Shown here: positions 54,753-62,451 of the stretch, one piece after another
Numbering within the stretch: the first letter of the stretch is position 1
Layout: the number at the start of each line of letters is the position of its first letter
Notes under the pieces: generated by a model
Database searches by the model: none
What the model was told of the DNA's origin: nothing
Seen by the model: the letters and a program-made list of their open reading frames with translations, nothing else
Translations under genes and position numbers: made by a program
Assembly (NCBI RefSeq): GCF_002551005.1
Contig: NZ_NVOY01000001.1
Span: 133,888 to 197,887 of the forward strand
Source of the DNA: Bacillus pseudomycoides
Lineage (GTDB): Bacteria; Bacillota; Bacilli; Bacillales; Bacillaceae_G
Direction of reading: 5' to 3'
DNA: 64,000 nucleotides

Positions 54753-55242
54753 CTACTTTCCTCCTATACAATTCTTTAAATTGATTTCGCGCCCTATATA
54801 AATTTGTTTTGACCGTATCTTCTTTCATTCCTAATAGATTTGCAATTTCTTTATAGGAGAGCTCGTATTCGTACTTTAGTAATAAAATGTGTTTGTAATC
54901 TTGGTTCATCGTTTCTAAAATTTCTTGTACTTCCCCTTGTAGTTCTTTCGTTAGCATGACGTCCTCTAGTGATTTTTGACCTATGAGTACAGCTGATTCA
55001 AGCGCAATCGGATTTAAACGTTTTGTTTTTCTATATATATCACGGTGGTGATTAATAGCAACGCGAAACAGCCATGGAGTCAATCGATCTAGCGGAATAT
55101 CTTCCATAAATAGCAGTGCCTTATACAATGTATCTTGCACAATATCTTCAGCTTCTTTTGTTTCAACGCCAAGCTTTCGTAAATAGTGATATACTGCTTT
55201 TGATTTTTCTAATAACAGTACTTCGTATGTATCATAATTCAT
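54742..55242 (-). CDS. ECF RNA polymerase sigma factor
   Basis: This 166-aa protein has region 2 (LGVETKEAEDIVQDTLYKALLFME; TPWLFRVAINHHRDIYRK) and region 4 (ILETMNQDYKHILLLKYEYELSYKEIANLLGMKEDTVKTNLYRARNQFKE), the standard ECF layout, resembling the SigM/SigY group. The ATG at 55242 follows GGAG by 6 nt; the open frame includes a GTG just before. It is first of a three-gene operon with its anti-sigma and a small membrane protein. Autoregulation is usual for such operons, but I could not pick its own promoter with confidence. Confidence 0.92.
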   Translation of the reverse strand: MNYDTYEVLLLEKSKAVYHYLRKLGVETKEAEDIVQDTLYKALLFMEDIPLDRLTPWLFRVAINHHRDIYRKTKRLNPIALESAVLIGQKSLEDVMLTKELQGEVQEILETMNQDYKHILLLKYEYELSYKEIANLLGMKEDTVKTNLYRARNQFKELYRRKVDGT

Positions 55243-55339
55243 CACTCGCTCCTTTCTATGTACTTAACGTTTGAATATGTAAAATGTATACAAACTTTAT
55301 AAAAATTTTTCAAATATATAAATCTAAATTAAAAAACCG

Positions 55340-55510
55340 ACATAAAACCATTCTTTTTCGGTGGGCGAGAGCATCTGGCCATGCATAGAAGCGGTCAGTT
55401 CCCTTTCCTGCCACATGCAAAGTAAAACAAAGGGAGAAAGCAAGTGTAGGCTCCTTTTTTTCTGTATAACCACAATCTATATGTCGAAAAATTTGAATGG
55501 ATTCATAGAG
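55340..55510 (+). repeat. Interspersed repeat family R, copy 3 (no module)
   Basis: ACATAAAACC, then GAGAGCATCTGGCC, ATGCATAGAAGCGGTCAGTT, CCTGCCACATGCAA, GAAAGCAAGTG and the end ATGTCGAAAAA.TTGAATGGATT. Compared with copies 1 and 2 the AAAAGCGGA...AGCTAGACAA module is cleanly missing between ...AATCTAT and ATGTCG. Confidence 0.75.
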
Positions 55511-55539
55511 AAAAGCACATCAAAACTCGATGTGCTTTT
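55511..55539. terminator. Hairpin terminator before the DUF6176 pseudogene end
   Basis: AAAAGCACATC-aaaactc-GATGTGCTTTT is an 11-bp stem with a T run on both strands. Confidence 0.85.
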
Positions 55540-55556
55540 CTGTACATTCTACTCTC

Positions 55557-55904
55557 TTATTTCATAGCAACTCGTACATTCTCCGGAATCATTACAACTT
55601 CTGTCCTCATATCAACAGGAGGCTCCTCTTCACCGATACATTCATACCAGAACTCCAAATGTTTCTAATCAATCTCATGCTGTGATTCTTCTACGTATTT
55701 ACCGCCTTCACCTTGAACAGAGTACCAATATAAGTATTCTTCTCCGTTACCTATTTCCCGAAAAATTGTCTCTACGTACATTTTTTCGTCGTTTCATGTC
55801 AACAGAACGTCTTTCATATGATCATTAATCCGCTCATCCACTCATCAACGCGATTACTCTTTCCTTGCTGTACTTTAAATCGAGTTCACTCAACTTACAT
55901 TCAT
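55557..55904 (-). pseudogene. Decayed DUF6176-family gene
   Basis: Read on the minus strand from an ATG at 55904, the three frames together spell a DUF6176-like protein of about 115 aa: TRFKVQQGKSNRVDEWM in one frame, then NDHMKDVLLT, a TGA, NDEKMYVETIFREIGNGEEY, LYWYSVQGEGGKYVEESQHE, a TAG where Lys is expected (ID.KHLEFWYECI), and EPPVDMRTEVVMIPENV. At least two frameshifts and two internal stops are present, so it is not functional. The family assignment is from memory. The function of the intact family is unknown. Confidence 0.7.
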
Positions 55905-55917
55905 TCCCTCGCCTTTT

Positions 55918-56316
55918 TTATGCACTTTTCTTATATGTGCATCGTTTATTCACATCGCTAAAAATCACTTCTAAATTGTTTCCATCTCTTTTCATTTGCT
56001 GTTTTGAGATGAAGGAATTTCCGTAGTCAAGAATATATGAATCTCCTTTATTCTCTTGTTTATATGTCCCTTTATATTTATCTTCTTTTTTCTGGTCATT
56101 TGTATACATCTCTACAAAATGATAAATAACGTCCTTTTTCTCTTCCTTTTTTGTAACCGTTTCAAATTTATAGTATACCGGACATTGCTTTTGTTTATTT
56201 TGAGACAACTCCCATGTCCCATCTATTCCATCATTTCCACACGCACTTAACATAGCTGTACATGCAGCAGTAAATGCAAATCTAAAAAACGTCCTACCCA
56301 TTCTTTTTTCGCTCAT
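55918..56316 (-). CDS. Putative lipoprotein of unknown function
   Basis: This protein of about 132 aa has an N-terminal signal (basic RMGRTFFRF, hydrophobic AFTAACTAM) and a lipobox LSAC, followed by GNDGIDGTWELSQNKQKQCPVYYKFE and a lysine-rich beta-type domain ending KRCTYKKSA. The IDGTWEL start resembles small lipocalin-like or DUF lipoproteins of Bacillus. The start is uncertain: ATG at 56316 (11 nt after AAGGA) or the ATG at 56328. It ends 14 nt before the DUF6176 pseudogene. Confidence 0.65.
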   Translation of the reverse strand: MSEKRMGRTFFRFAFTAACTAMLSACGNDGIDGTWELSQNKQKQCPVYYKFETVTKKEEKKDVIYHFVEMYTNDQKKEDKYKGTYKQENKGDSYILDYGNSFISKQQMKRDGNNLEVIFSDVNKRCTYKKSA

Positions 56317-56342
56317 TTTATATGTCATCCTTAATTATGAAT

Positions 56343-56517
56343 TATATGTATAGATCTATTTTGATTTTTCAACATCAAAGTTGCTGTTATGTAAAACAAA
56401 AAGTTACATGCACTCATTTGCTCGTTTTGTTTTAACATTGCCTGTGGCAGAAAAGGGCCCTGACCGCTCCAAGTATGGCCAGCCGCTCTCGCCCATCTAA
56501 AAAAGTGGTTTTTATGT
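56343..56517 (-). repeat. Interspersed repeat family R, copy 4 (inverted, no module)
   Basis: On the minus strand: ACATAAAAACC, GGGCGAGAGCGGCTGGCCAT, GAGCGGTCAG, TTCTGCCACA.GCAATG, GAGCAAATGAGTGCATG, ATGTTGAAAAATC. It is more diverged than the others and inverted relative to copies 2 and 3. The module is absent. The rest of the 56317-56682 gap is AT-rich, with no gene that I can support. Confidence 0.65.
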
Positions 56518-56682
56518 TGGTTTTTCAAATCGTATTTATATATATTGAAATTAGCAACACTAAATCCATATTATACCACGTAAATTTCTTCCTCAATTAA
56601 CAATTCCCCTAAAATTTTCTCTAAATTAGTATTTATATTTTTCAATCACTTCATCGCATATCAATTATCCGGAAGTTGAGAT

Positions 56683-57114
56683 CTATTCCACGATAACTGT
56701 ATCAGCCTCTACATCTTCAAAACAAAGATTTACAGTACGTTTTAATGCTCTTGTCCGGTGAATGGTTCCCGCTGGAATTAGCAACGTATCATTTGGCTTC
56801 AAAGTAATCGTTTTTTGATTTTGAAAATCAATCAATAGCTCTCCTTCTACTACCATAAATAACTCATCTGAATTCGAATGAAAATGCCAGTCATATTCTC
56901 CTGTAAAAACAGCAATGCGTAAACAGTGATTATTTACATTTGAAACAACGAAATTTTTATGATTATCTGTGATATGTTTCGTAATCTCAATTGAACTACC
57001 CCCACCTAAAATCCTAACAGATTTTTGAGGAAGGGGATTCCCAAAAGGGACAGCTAAGGCAAAATGCTTAGTAGACCATACCCATTCAACAAGGTATGGG
57101 TTTTCTGCTTTCAA
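56683..57114 (-). CDS. Cupin-domain protein with 5' end replaced by transposon end
   Basis: From about 56991 downward the frame encodes a single-domain cupin: the metal motif HFHSNSDELFMVVEGELLIDF (H-x-H...E) and PAGTIHRTRALK (second His). The 41 codons before that (from TTG at 57114) lie in the right end of the TnpB element and share no cupin character. The native start codon seems to be lost or shifted by the insertion; ATT at 56991 follows GGTGGGGG by 7 nt. It may be an expressed fusion or a silenced gene. Small cupins of this kind bind metals or sugars; the role is unknown. Confidence 0.6.
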   Translation of the reverse strand: MKAENPYLVEWVWSTKHFALAVPFGNPLPQKSVRILGGGSSIEITKHITDNHKNFVVSNVNNHCLRIAVFTGEYDWHFHSNSDELFMVVEGELLIDFQNQKTITLKPNDTLLIPAGTIHRTRALKRTVNLCFEDVEADTVIVE

Positions 57115-58938
57115 ACTTAGACAAACCTTTTACTTCCAAGTCGGTAAAAGCCCCTGGAGGAAAAAGTTCGTTCACAGAACGAATCTTGTTATGGTTCGAA
57201 AGCTCCATCTGATAGAATGTGTGAACACGCAAATCAGACAGGATGCCAGACAGCCACTTCCATTGCGCCCAATGATGCAGACCTACCATCTTCTCCGGTA
57301 ATAGGGAATACAAAATTGGTGGAAGTTTTTCTTTCAATCCCATTGCTCTTCTAGCAATGACATAAGAAGCTGTTTGGTGAATGCTGATACCAAAGCGTTT
57401 CATATATTTGATTTTACCAATTTGAGAAGTGTACGCCGGATTTACCTCAAATACTGCTACACCCATCTTCTCAGCACGGCTTTTAATAGCTGAAATCATC
57501 TTTTTATAAGCAAACATGCTTATCATCATATTTGCTTTTTTATTGCCATAAGGGTTCTTAACCTTTCCTTTTGTTGTGTTTAATTTTTCTACAACAATCG
57601 GTTTGTTTGCTTTTACAGCAATATCAACTAATGCAATGGCTTCTGCTTCAATCATTTTCGTAATTTGTTCTAATATTTTACCTAAAATATCAAAGGATAA
57701 TACACCCATTTTTATGAGTTGTCCTTGTTTATTGATGTTTGACCAAGCGAAGTGGTCAAAGTTACAGTCTATTCCAATGACACCATCAGATTTGCTGAAG
57801 TTTTTATTTTGGTTCTCTTCAATATCTATTAAACATTTAAAAATGTAGTAATCCCCGTGGTCTTCAATTGTCCAACTGATTGGTTTTCCTGCATTCTTTT
57901 TATCTTTGCAATTCCATTGGTTTTGAACAGCTGCATTCACTTGTTCTTGTCCATACGGAAATGTAAGGTTAGGAATTTCAACTGCAACAGCATTTGGTGT
58001 TATAAAGTATAATGATTGTGATTCCGTATTGTATGTAAATACAAAGTTTCCTGATTTCGCATCTTTTCGACCTGAAATCAGCATTTGATTGTAACGGGCC
58101 GCTTCAAAATCCTGCACCCAAAGTGTATGATTTTGAACATAAGTATCTACAGTATGTTGTGCTTTGAAGAGTTTTTTACTCCCAAATACAACAGAAGAAA
58201 CTTTGTTTTTTAAACTATGAAGTAGTTTTTGTAGTCTATCCAACCGAAATACAAGGCTACCTAAACGAGACCGAAGTGTTTGAATACGTACATCTAAATA
58301 TTCATGCTCAAATTGATAGGCATGATAGTAAATATCCGTTCTCGTTTTAAATTGCACAACAAAATATTGTCCCCTTTGTTGTTCTTTGGACGTTTTATTG
58401 AACGTTGGCTTCCCTTTGATAAAAGATGTTTTCATTTTATTCAGTACTGTCAAATCTGACTTGGTTTTCTTAATCTTCTTTTTTACAGCTTTCATTTGTT
58501 CATTTTTATTTTCGATATACAATTTCTTCAATTCTGTCTGAGCAGAAAACAGCGCATTGGCTTCCTGCACAGCACTATTTGCATAATAGTCATTCAGACT
58601 AAATCGTGATTTTAAAGTAATTTGCATACTATCAGAACGTTTAGAGCTGCCAGAACGTTTTTCTAACACTTGCGTTTGAAAAGCGAAATGCTTGGCACGG
58701 TTAAATACGAAAAGAGCATGTCCAATAGCTTCAACATATTTCGGATTCAGTGCATTCTTATAGATACGAATTGAAAAATATGCTTTTTTCATTGGACACA
58801 CTCCTTTCTTGTTTGGTATACACAAAGTATATCAAACAAGAACATACGTTTCTACTTATATGCTAAAATAAACAAAAAAGCGATTCATCTCCCACCTACC
58901 GTTTCACGCTTGAGATGGGGGTCTTCTCGCCAGATATG
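56992..58938 (-). mobile_element. IS200/IS605-type element carrying tnpB only
   Basis: The element consists of tnpB plus subterminal hairpins: at the left, CATCTCCCACC...GGTGGGAGATG-like sequence (58888-58918), and at the right, CCATACC...GGTATGG (57074-57097), CTAAG...CTTAG and a GGTGGGGGTAG end. ATAAA (58939-58943; TTTAT read towards the element) next to the left end could be the target motif. No tnpA is present, so movement would need a transposase in trans. The element ends are approximate. Confidence 0.65.
57086..58792 (-). CDS. TnpB-related RNA-guided nuclease-like protein (variant RuvC)
   Basis: This 568-aa protein, longer than the usual 400-aa TnpB, has a helical N-terminal half (LFVFNRAKHFAFQTQVLEKR, many Lys) and a C-terminal RuvC-like half: motif I Asp342 in VIGIDCNFDHFA, motif II Glu402 in PIVVEKLNTTKGK, then VNPAYTSQIGKIKYMKRFG. 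Where TnpB has a CxxC zinc finger and the third catalytic Asp (DxNAA), this has ISIHQTASYVIARR with His472. The ATG at 58792 follows AAAGGAG. Its 3' end and the right end of the element probably template the guide RNA. Whether it cuts DNA is unknown. Confidence 0.8.
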   Translation of the reverse strand: MKKAYFSIRIYKNALNPKYVEAIGHALFVFNRAKHFAFQTQVLEKRSGSSKRSDSMQITLKSRFSLNDYYANSAVQEANALFSAQTELKKLYIENKNEQMKAVKKKIKKTKSDLTVLNKMKTSFIKGKPTFNKTSKEQQRGQYFVVQFKTRTDIYYHAYQFEHEYLDVRIQTLRSRLGSLVFRLDRLQKLLHSLKNKVSSVVFGSKKLFKAQHTVDTYVQNHTLWVQDFEAARYNQMLISGRKDAKSGNFVFTYNTESQSLYFITPNAVAVEIPNLTFPYGQEQVNAAVQNQWNCKDKKNAGKPISWTIEDHGDYYIFKCLIDIEENQNKNFSKSDGVIGIDCNFDHFAWSNINKQGQLIKMGVLSFDILGKILEQITKMIEAEAIALVDIAVKANKPIVVEKLNTTKGKVKNPYGNKKANMMISMFAYKKMISAIKSRAEKMGVAVFEVNPAYTSQIGKIKYMKRFGISIHQTASYVIARRAMGLKEKLPPILYSLLPEKMVGLHHWAQWKWLSGILSDLRVHTFYQMELSNHNKIRSVNELFPPGAFTDLEVKGLSKFESRKPIPC

Positions 58939-59327
58939 ATAAACTATTTGCTGTTTCAAAATGGTTACCAGTAGCCCGGGCAATGAGTGGAATGCTGAAA
59001 GAGTTATATGAAAATAAGGAACTAGGTTTTCTCGGTACAGAATCTTTCTTCAACGGCCGTACCATTTTACAAATTCAATATTGGAAGTCATTTGAAACCC
59101 TTGAACATTATGCACGCCATGCTTCCTTACATGTAGATGCTTGGAAAAACTTCAACCTAAAAGCCGCCAAAACGAAAACAGTTGGTATTTTTCATGAAAC
59201 ATATGTGATCGAGAAGGGCCAATATGAAAGTGTATATGTAAATATGCCGCGTTTTGGGTTAGCTAAAGCAGGAGAATCTGTTCCTGTAAATAGGCAACAC
59301 GAAACGGCCCGAGCACGTATGAAATAA
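58932..59327 (+). pseudogene. 5'-truncated DUF4188 gene
   Basis: The frame reads KLFAVSKWLPVARAMSGMLK, ELYENKELGFLGTESFF, QIQYWKSFETLEHYARH, FHETYVIEKGQYES and MPRFGLAKAGESVPV, the DUF4188 protein as I know it, but about 20-30 N-terminal residues (normally ending GMRIN) are missing. The homology begins right at the left end of the TnpB element. An internal ATG (58983) could start a 114-aa fragment without a ribosome site. The function of the intact family is unknown. Confidence 0.75.
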
Positions 59328-59332
59328 TAATA

Positions 59333-59360
59333 AAAGCGACTATCAGCCGATAGTCGCTTT
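59333..59360. terminator. Bidirectional terminator before ald
   Basis: AAAGCGACTATC-agcc-GATAGTCGCTTT is a perfect 12-bp stem. Confidence 0.9.
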
Positions 59361-59370
59361 ACAGTCTTTC

Positions 59371-60504
59371 TTATGATAAAGCAGGTGCTTTTTCAAGAAG
59401 CTCTTTTGCATCGGCATATTGTAAGCCATGTGCTTCTGCAACTGCTTCAAATGTTACGTAGCCATCTAATGTATTAATACCTTTTAATAAGGCAGTGTTA
59501 TCTAAGCAAGCTTTTTTGTAACCTTTGTTTGCGATTTGTACTGCGTATGGTACTGTTACGTTCGTTAACGCAATTGTTGATGTACGCGGAACCGCACCTG
59601 GCATGTTTGCAACTGCATAGTGAACAACGCCATGTTTTTCGTAAGTCGGGTTGTCATGTGTTGTAATGCGGTCAGTTGTTTCAAAAATACCACCTTGGTC
59701 AATTGCGATGTCAACTACAACAGAACCTGGTTCCATAGATTGAATCATTTCTTCTGTTACAAGTTTTGGCGCTTTTGCACCTGGAATTAATACGGCACCG
59801 ATCACAAGGTCAGATTCTTTTACAGCTTCTGCGATGTTATATGGGTTAGACATTAATGTTGTTACTTGGTTGCCGAAGATATCGTCTAATTGACGAAGAC
59901 GATCTGGGCTTAAGTCGATAATTGTTACATCCGCGCCTAGACCAACAGCAATTTTCGCTGCGTTCGTACCAGCTTGGCCACCGCCGATAATTGTTACTTT
60001 GCCGCGTTTTACTCCCGGAACGCCAGCAAGTAAAATACCTTTACCGCCTTTATTTTTTTCAAGGAACTGTGCACCAATTTGCGCAGACATACGGCCTGCT
60101 ACTTCGCTCATAGGTGCAAGTAATGGTAAAGAACGGTTGTCTAATTGAACTGTTTCATAAGCGATACCAACTACTTTGTTGTCAATTAATGCTTTTGTTA
60201 ATTCTGGTTCTGGAGCTAAGTGTAAGTATGTGAATAAAATTAAACCTTCGCAGAAATAGCCGTATTCACTTGGAATTGGCTCTTTTACTTTCATAACCAT
60301 CTCTTGATTCCAAGCTTCTTGTGCTGTTTCTACAATTGTTGCGCCTGCTTCAACATACGCTTCATCTGTAAATCCAGACCCTAAACCAGCACCTTTTTGA
60401 ACAAAAACTTCATGACCGTTGTGAACTAAATGAACAACACCCGCTGGCGTCATTGCTACACGATTTTCATTGTTTTTAATTTCTGTTGGTACACCGATAC
60501 GCAT
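59371..60504 (-). CDS. ald: Alanine dehydrogenase
   Basis: This 377-aa enzyme has [22 protein letters not shown] with the substrate Arg, Lys in [13 protein letters not shown], His in TYLHLAPEP, the NAD loop [24 protein letters not shown] and the catalytic Asp in [12 protein letters not shown]. It converts alanine to pyruvate and ammonia, used for growth on alanine and during sporulation and germination. AAGGGGGAA precedes the ATG. A palindromic cre-like sequence lies upstream. Confidence 0.97.
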   Translation of the reverse strand: MRIGVPTEIKNNENRVAMTPAGVVHLVHNGHEVFVQKGAGLGSGFTDEAYVEAGATIVETAQEAWNQEMVMKVKEPIPSEYGYFCEGLILFTYLHLAPEPELTKALIDNKVVGIAYETVQLDNRSLPLLAPMSEVAGRMSAQIGAQFLEKNKGGKGILLAGVPGVKRGKVTIIGGGQAGTNAAKIAVGLGADVTIIDLSPDRLRQLDDIFGNQVTTLMSNPYNIAEAVKESDLVIGAVLIPGAKAPKLVTEEMIQSMEPGSVVVDIAIDQGGIFETTDRITTHDNPTYEKHGVVHYAVANMPGAVPRTSTIALTNVTVPYAVQIANKGYKKACLDNTALLKGINTLDGYVTFEAVAEAHGLQYADAKELLEKAPALS

Positions 60505-60566
60505 TGGAAATTCCCCCTTGAAATTATAAAAATTACCCCTGACTAATTTTATAGCATCTATACTTT

Positions 60567-60580
60567 TAGAAAACGCTTTC
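60567..60580. promoter_or_regulatory. cre-like palindrome upstream of ald
   Basis: AGAAAACGCTTTCT is a nearly symmetric match to the inner part of the cre consensus, differing at both outer positions. It lies about 65 bp before the ald start and could mediate CcpA control. Weak evidence. Confidence 0.3.
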
Positions 60581-60651
60581 TATACCCTTATATTTTATCA
60601 TACATTTTCATTTTTTGACAAAAACAACACAAGTTGTCCGATAGAATTTGT

Positions 60652-61416
60652 CTAATTTTGACGATGTCGATGAATGACATCAACTGCTCCTGTTACTTCT
60701 ATAACGGTGCCCGTAATCATATCTGAATCTTCCTCACATAAAAAGGAAATTGTACGAGCGATATCTTCCCCTGTACCAGAACGCCCAATCGGTGCACGAG
60801 AATCAGGTAATGTACGCGCCGTCGCAATTGTCGCTTCTTTCATATCACCAATAATATCACCGGGACATATCATATTTGATGTAATTCCATATTCAGCTTC
60901 TTCATAAGCAATTGTTTTCGTAAGCGAAACTAGTCCAACTTTTGCAGCCGCAAAAGCAGAGCGATATACCCATCCTGGCGCACTATCCGCTCCTTGAAAT
61001 CCATAATTCACAATGCGACCAAATTTTTGCTGGCGCATAATCGGAACAACAAGCTTTAGTAAGTGAAATACGGCCGTTAAATTACCATGAATCATTTCAT
61101 TCCATTCATCATCTTTATATTCAACTAACTTTTTACGCTCGAATACGTAAGGACCTGCATTATTAATAAGAAAGTCAATACGGCCAAAACGTTCCATCGC
61201 TTTTGTTACTACTGTATGTAAATCTTCTTGTTTCGTTACATCCGCTTGCACAAATTGCATGCGATGCGCAAGATTTTCATATTGCCGCTTTAATGTTTCT
61301 ACCGCTTGTATATCACTGCGATATGTCACTGTTACCGAATATCCTTTATGTAATAAACTCTCTGTTACTTTCTTCCCTAAACCTTTTGTACCGGCTGTAA
61401 TGAGCGCATGTCTCAC
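60652..61416 (-). CDS. Atypical short-chain dehydrogenase/reductase (SDR) family protein
   Basis: This 254-aa Rossmann-fold protein has ALITAGTKGLGKKV (TGxxxGxG position), the NNAGPYVF motif and ICPGDIIGDMKE. The SDR catalytic Tyr and Ser are missing: where YxxxK is expected the sequence is FAAAK (Phe155, Lys159), and the Ser region reads NYGFQG. It may therefore be a non-canonical reductase or a binding protein. The GTG at 61416 (MRHALITAG) lies 9 nt after AGGAGG; the ATG two codons earlier is too close. It lies between ald and the universal stress gene. Confidence 0.85.
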   Translation of the reverse strand: MRHALITAGTKGLGKKVTESLLHKGYSVTVTYRSDIQAVETLKRQYENLAHRMQFVQADVTKQEDLHTVVTKAMERFGRIDFLINNAGPYVFERKKLVEYKDDEWNEMIHGNLTAVFHLLKLVVPIMRQQKFGRIVNYGFQGADSAPGWVYRSAFAAAKVGLVSLTKTIAYEEAEYGITSNMICPGDIIGDMKEATIATARTLPDSRAPIGRSGTGEDIARTISFLCEEDSDMITGTVIEVTGAVDVIHRHRQN

Positions 61417-61602
61417 AAACATAAGCCTCCTTTTTTCTTGCTATATTTCATATGTAACAACTTCTTTATACAATTACAACTAAAATGTTTGAAACAGAGT
61501 TTTCGAAATTCTGTAACGTTTCTGTCAAACACTTTTCCATAATTTACTTTATAATAAAGATGTAAAGAGTTATAACGCTTATAAATCGGGGAGGAATCGT
61601 TC

Positions 61603-62061
61603 ATGAATACTACATATACAAATATTTTAATCGCAGTTGATGGTTCTAAGGAAGCTGAAAAAGCATTTAAAAAAGCAATTCAAGTTGCAAAGCGTAACGA
61701 TGCTACATTAACAATCGCTCATATCGTTGACGTCAAGGCTTATTCTGCAGTAGAAGCATATAGCCGTGCAATCGCAGAGCGCGCAAATTTATTTGCTGAA
61801 GATTTGTTAGAAGACTACAAAAAGGTTGCACTAGATGCAGGACTTACAAAAGTAGAAACTGTATTAGAATTCGGTAATCCAAAATCAAAAATCTCAAAAG
61901 ATATTGCACCAAAAAACAAAGTTGATTTAATTATTTGCGGTGCAACTGGTTTAAATGCAGTAGAACGTTTCTTAATCGGTAGCGTCTCTGAACATATTAT
62001 TCGCTATGCGAAATGCGATGTCCTTGTTGTTCGCGGCGAAGAAGAACAAGGCGAAATTTAA
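61603..62061 (+). CDS. Universal stress protein (UspA family)
   Basis: This 152-aa protein has ILIAVDGSKEAEKAFKKAIQ (ATP-binding Asp), LTIAHIVDVKAY and the C-terminal nucleotide motif ICGATGLNAVERFLIGSVSEHIIRYAKCDVLVVR, which matches G-2x-G-9x-G(S/T) and predicts an ATP-binding class. Expression is usually raised in stress or stationary phase. GGGGAGG precedes the ATG by 9 nt. It has its own terminator. Confidence 0.93.
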   Translation: MNTTYTNILIAVDGSKEAEKAFKKAIQVAKRNDATLTIAHIVDVKAYSAVEAYSRAIAERANLFAEDLLEDYKKVALDAGLTKVETVLEFGNPKSKISKDIAPKNKVDLIICGATGLNAVERFLIGSVSEHIIRYAKCDVLVVRGEEEQGEI

Positions 62062-62078
62062 TAACTATAATAAATCAG

Positions 62079-62113
62079 CACCAAGCCTCTATGTAATGGC
62101 TTGGTGTTTTTTT
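62079..62113 (+). terminator. Terminator after the universal stress gene
   Basis: CACCAAGCC-(10 nt)-GGCTTGGTG followed by TTTTTTT. Confidence 0.9.
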
Positions 62114-62177
62114 CATTCCTTTGAAATAAAATTGTCTTCTGCGGTTATGATAAGAAAAAAAGAATGGGGGAAATAAC

Positions 62178-62357
62178 ATGGAAAGTTCTGAGCGTATTAT
62201 ACTTGACCTAAATGGCCAGGAAATCGACATGGTAGAAACAATTTGTGCCCACTTTAAAGAAAAACACGGTGTAGAATTAAGTCACGGTGCACTATTTCGT
62301 GACTTAATGGACATCGAATATATTCGCATTACAGAAGGAAAACACAAATACGACTGA
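62178..62357 (+). CDS. Small conserved-looking protein, 59 aa
   Basis: An ATG at 62178, 8 nt after ATGGGGGAA, opens MESSERIILDLNGQEIDMVE, continuing with TICAHFKEKHGVELSHGALFRDLMDIEYIRITEGKHKYD in short beta and helical stretches. It is soluble, acidic and has no signal peptide. A terminator follows 15 nt after the stop. I recognise no family; codon use looks like its neighbours and the ribosome site is good. Confidence 0.65.
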   Translation: MESSERIILDLNGQEIDMVETICAHFKEKHGVELSHGALFRDLMDIEYIRITEGKHKYD

Positions 62358-62371
62358 AAAATATAGACGCT

Positions 62372-62402
62372 AGGTTGCTTATATTATACAAGCAACCTTT
62401 TC
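62372..62402 (+). terminator. Terminator after the 59-aa gene
   Basis: AGGTTGCTT-atattatac-AAGCAACCT followed by TTTTCC. Confidence 0.85.
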
Positions 62403-62451
62403 CTTTATGCATACACTATATATATGTCCAAGCATAAAGGTGTGATTATTT

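Noticed and set aside
56331-56528. 65-codon minus-strand frame between the lipoprotein and the cupin
   Set aside because: It lies wholly in inverted repeat R copy 4; similar frames in the other copies are broken, so it is not a gene.
57576-57848. 90-codon plus-strand frame inside the tnpB-related gene
   Set aside because: It is antisense to the RuvC region in a low-complexity reading; the minus-strand frame is far better supported.
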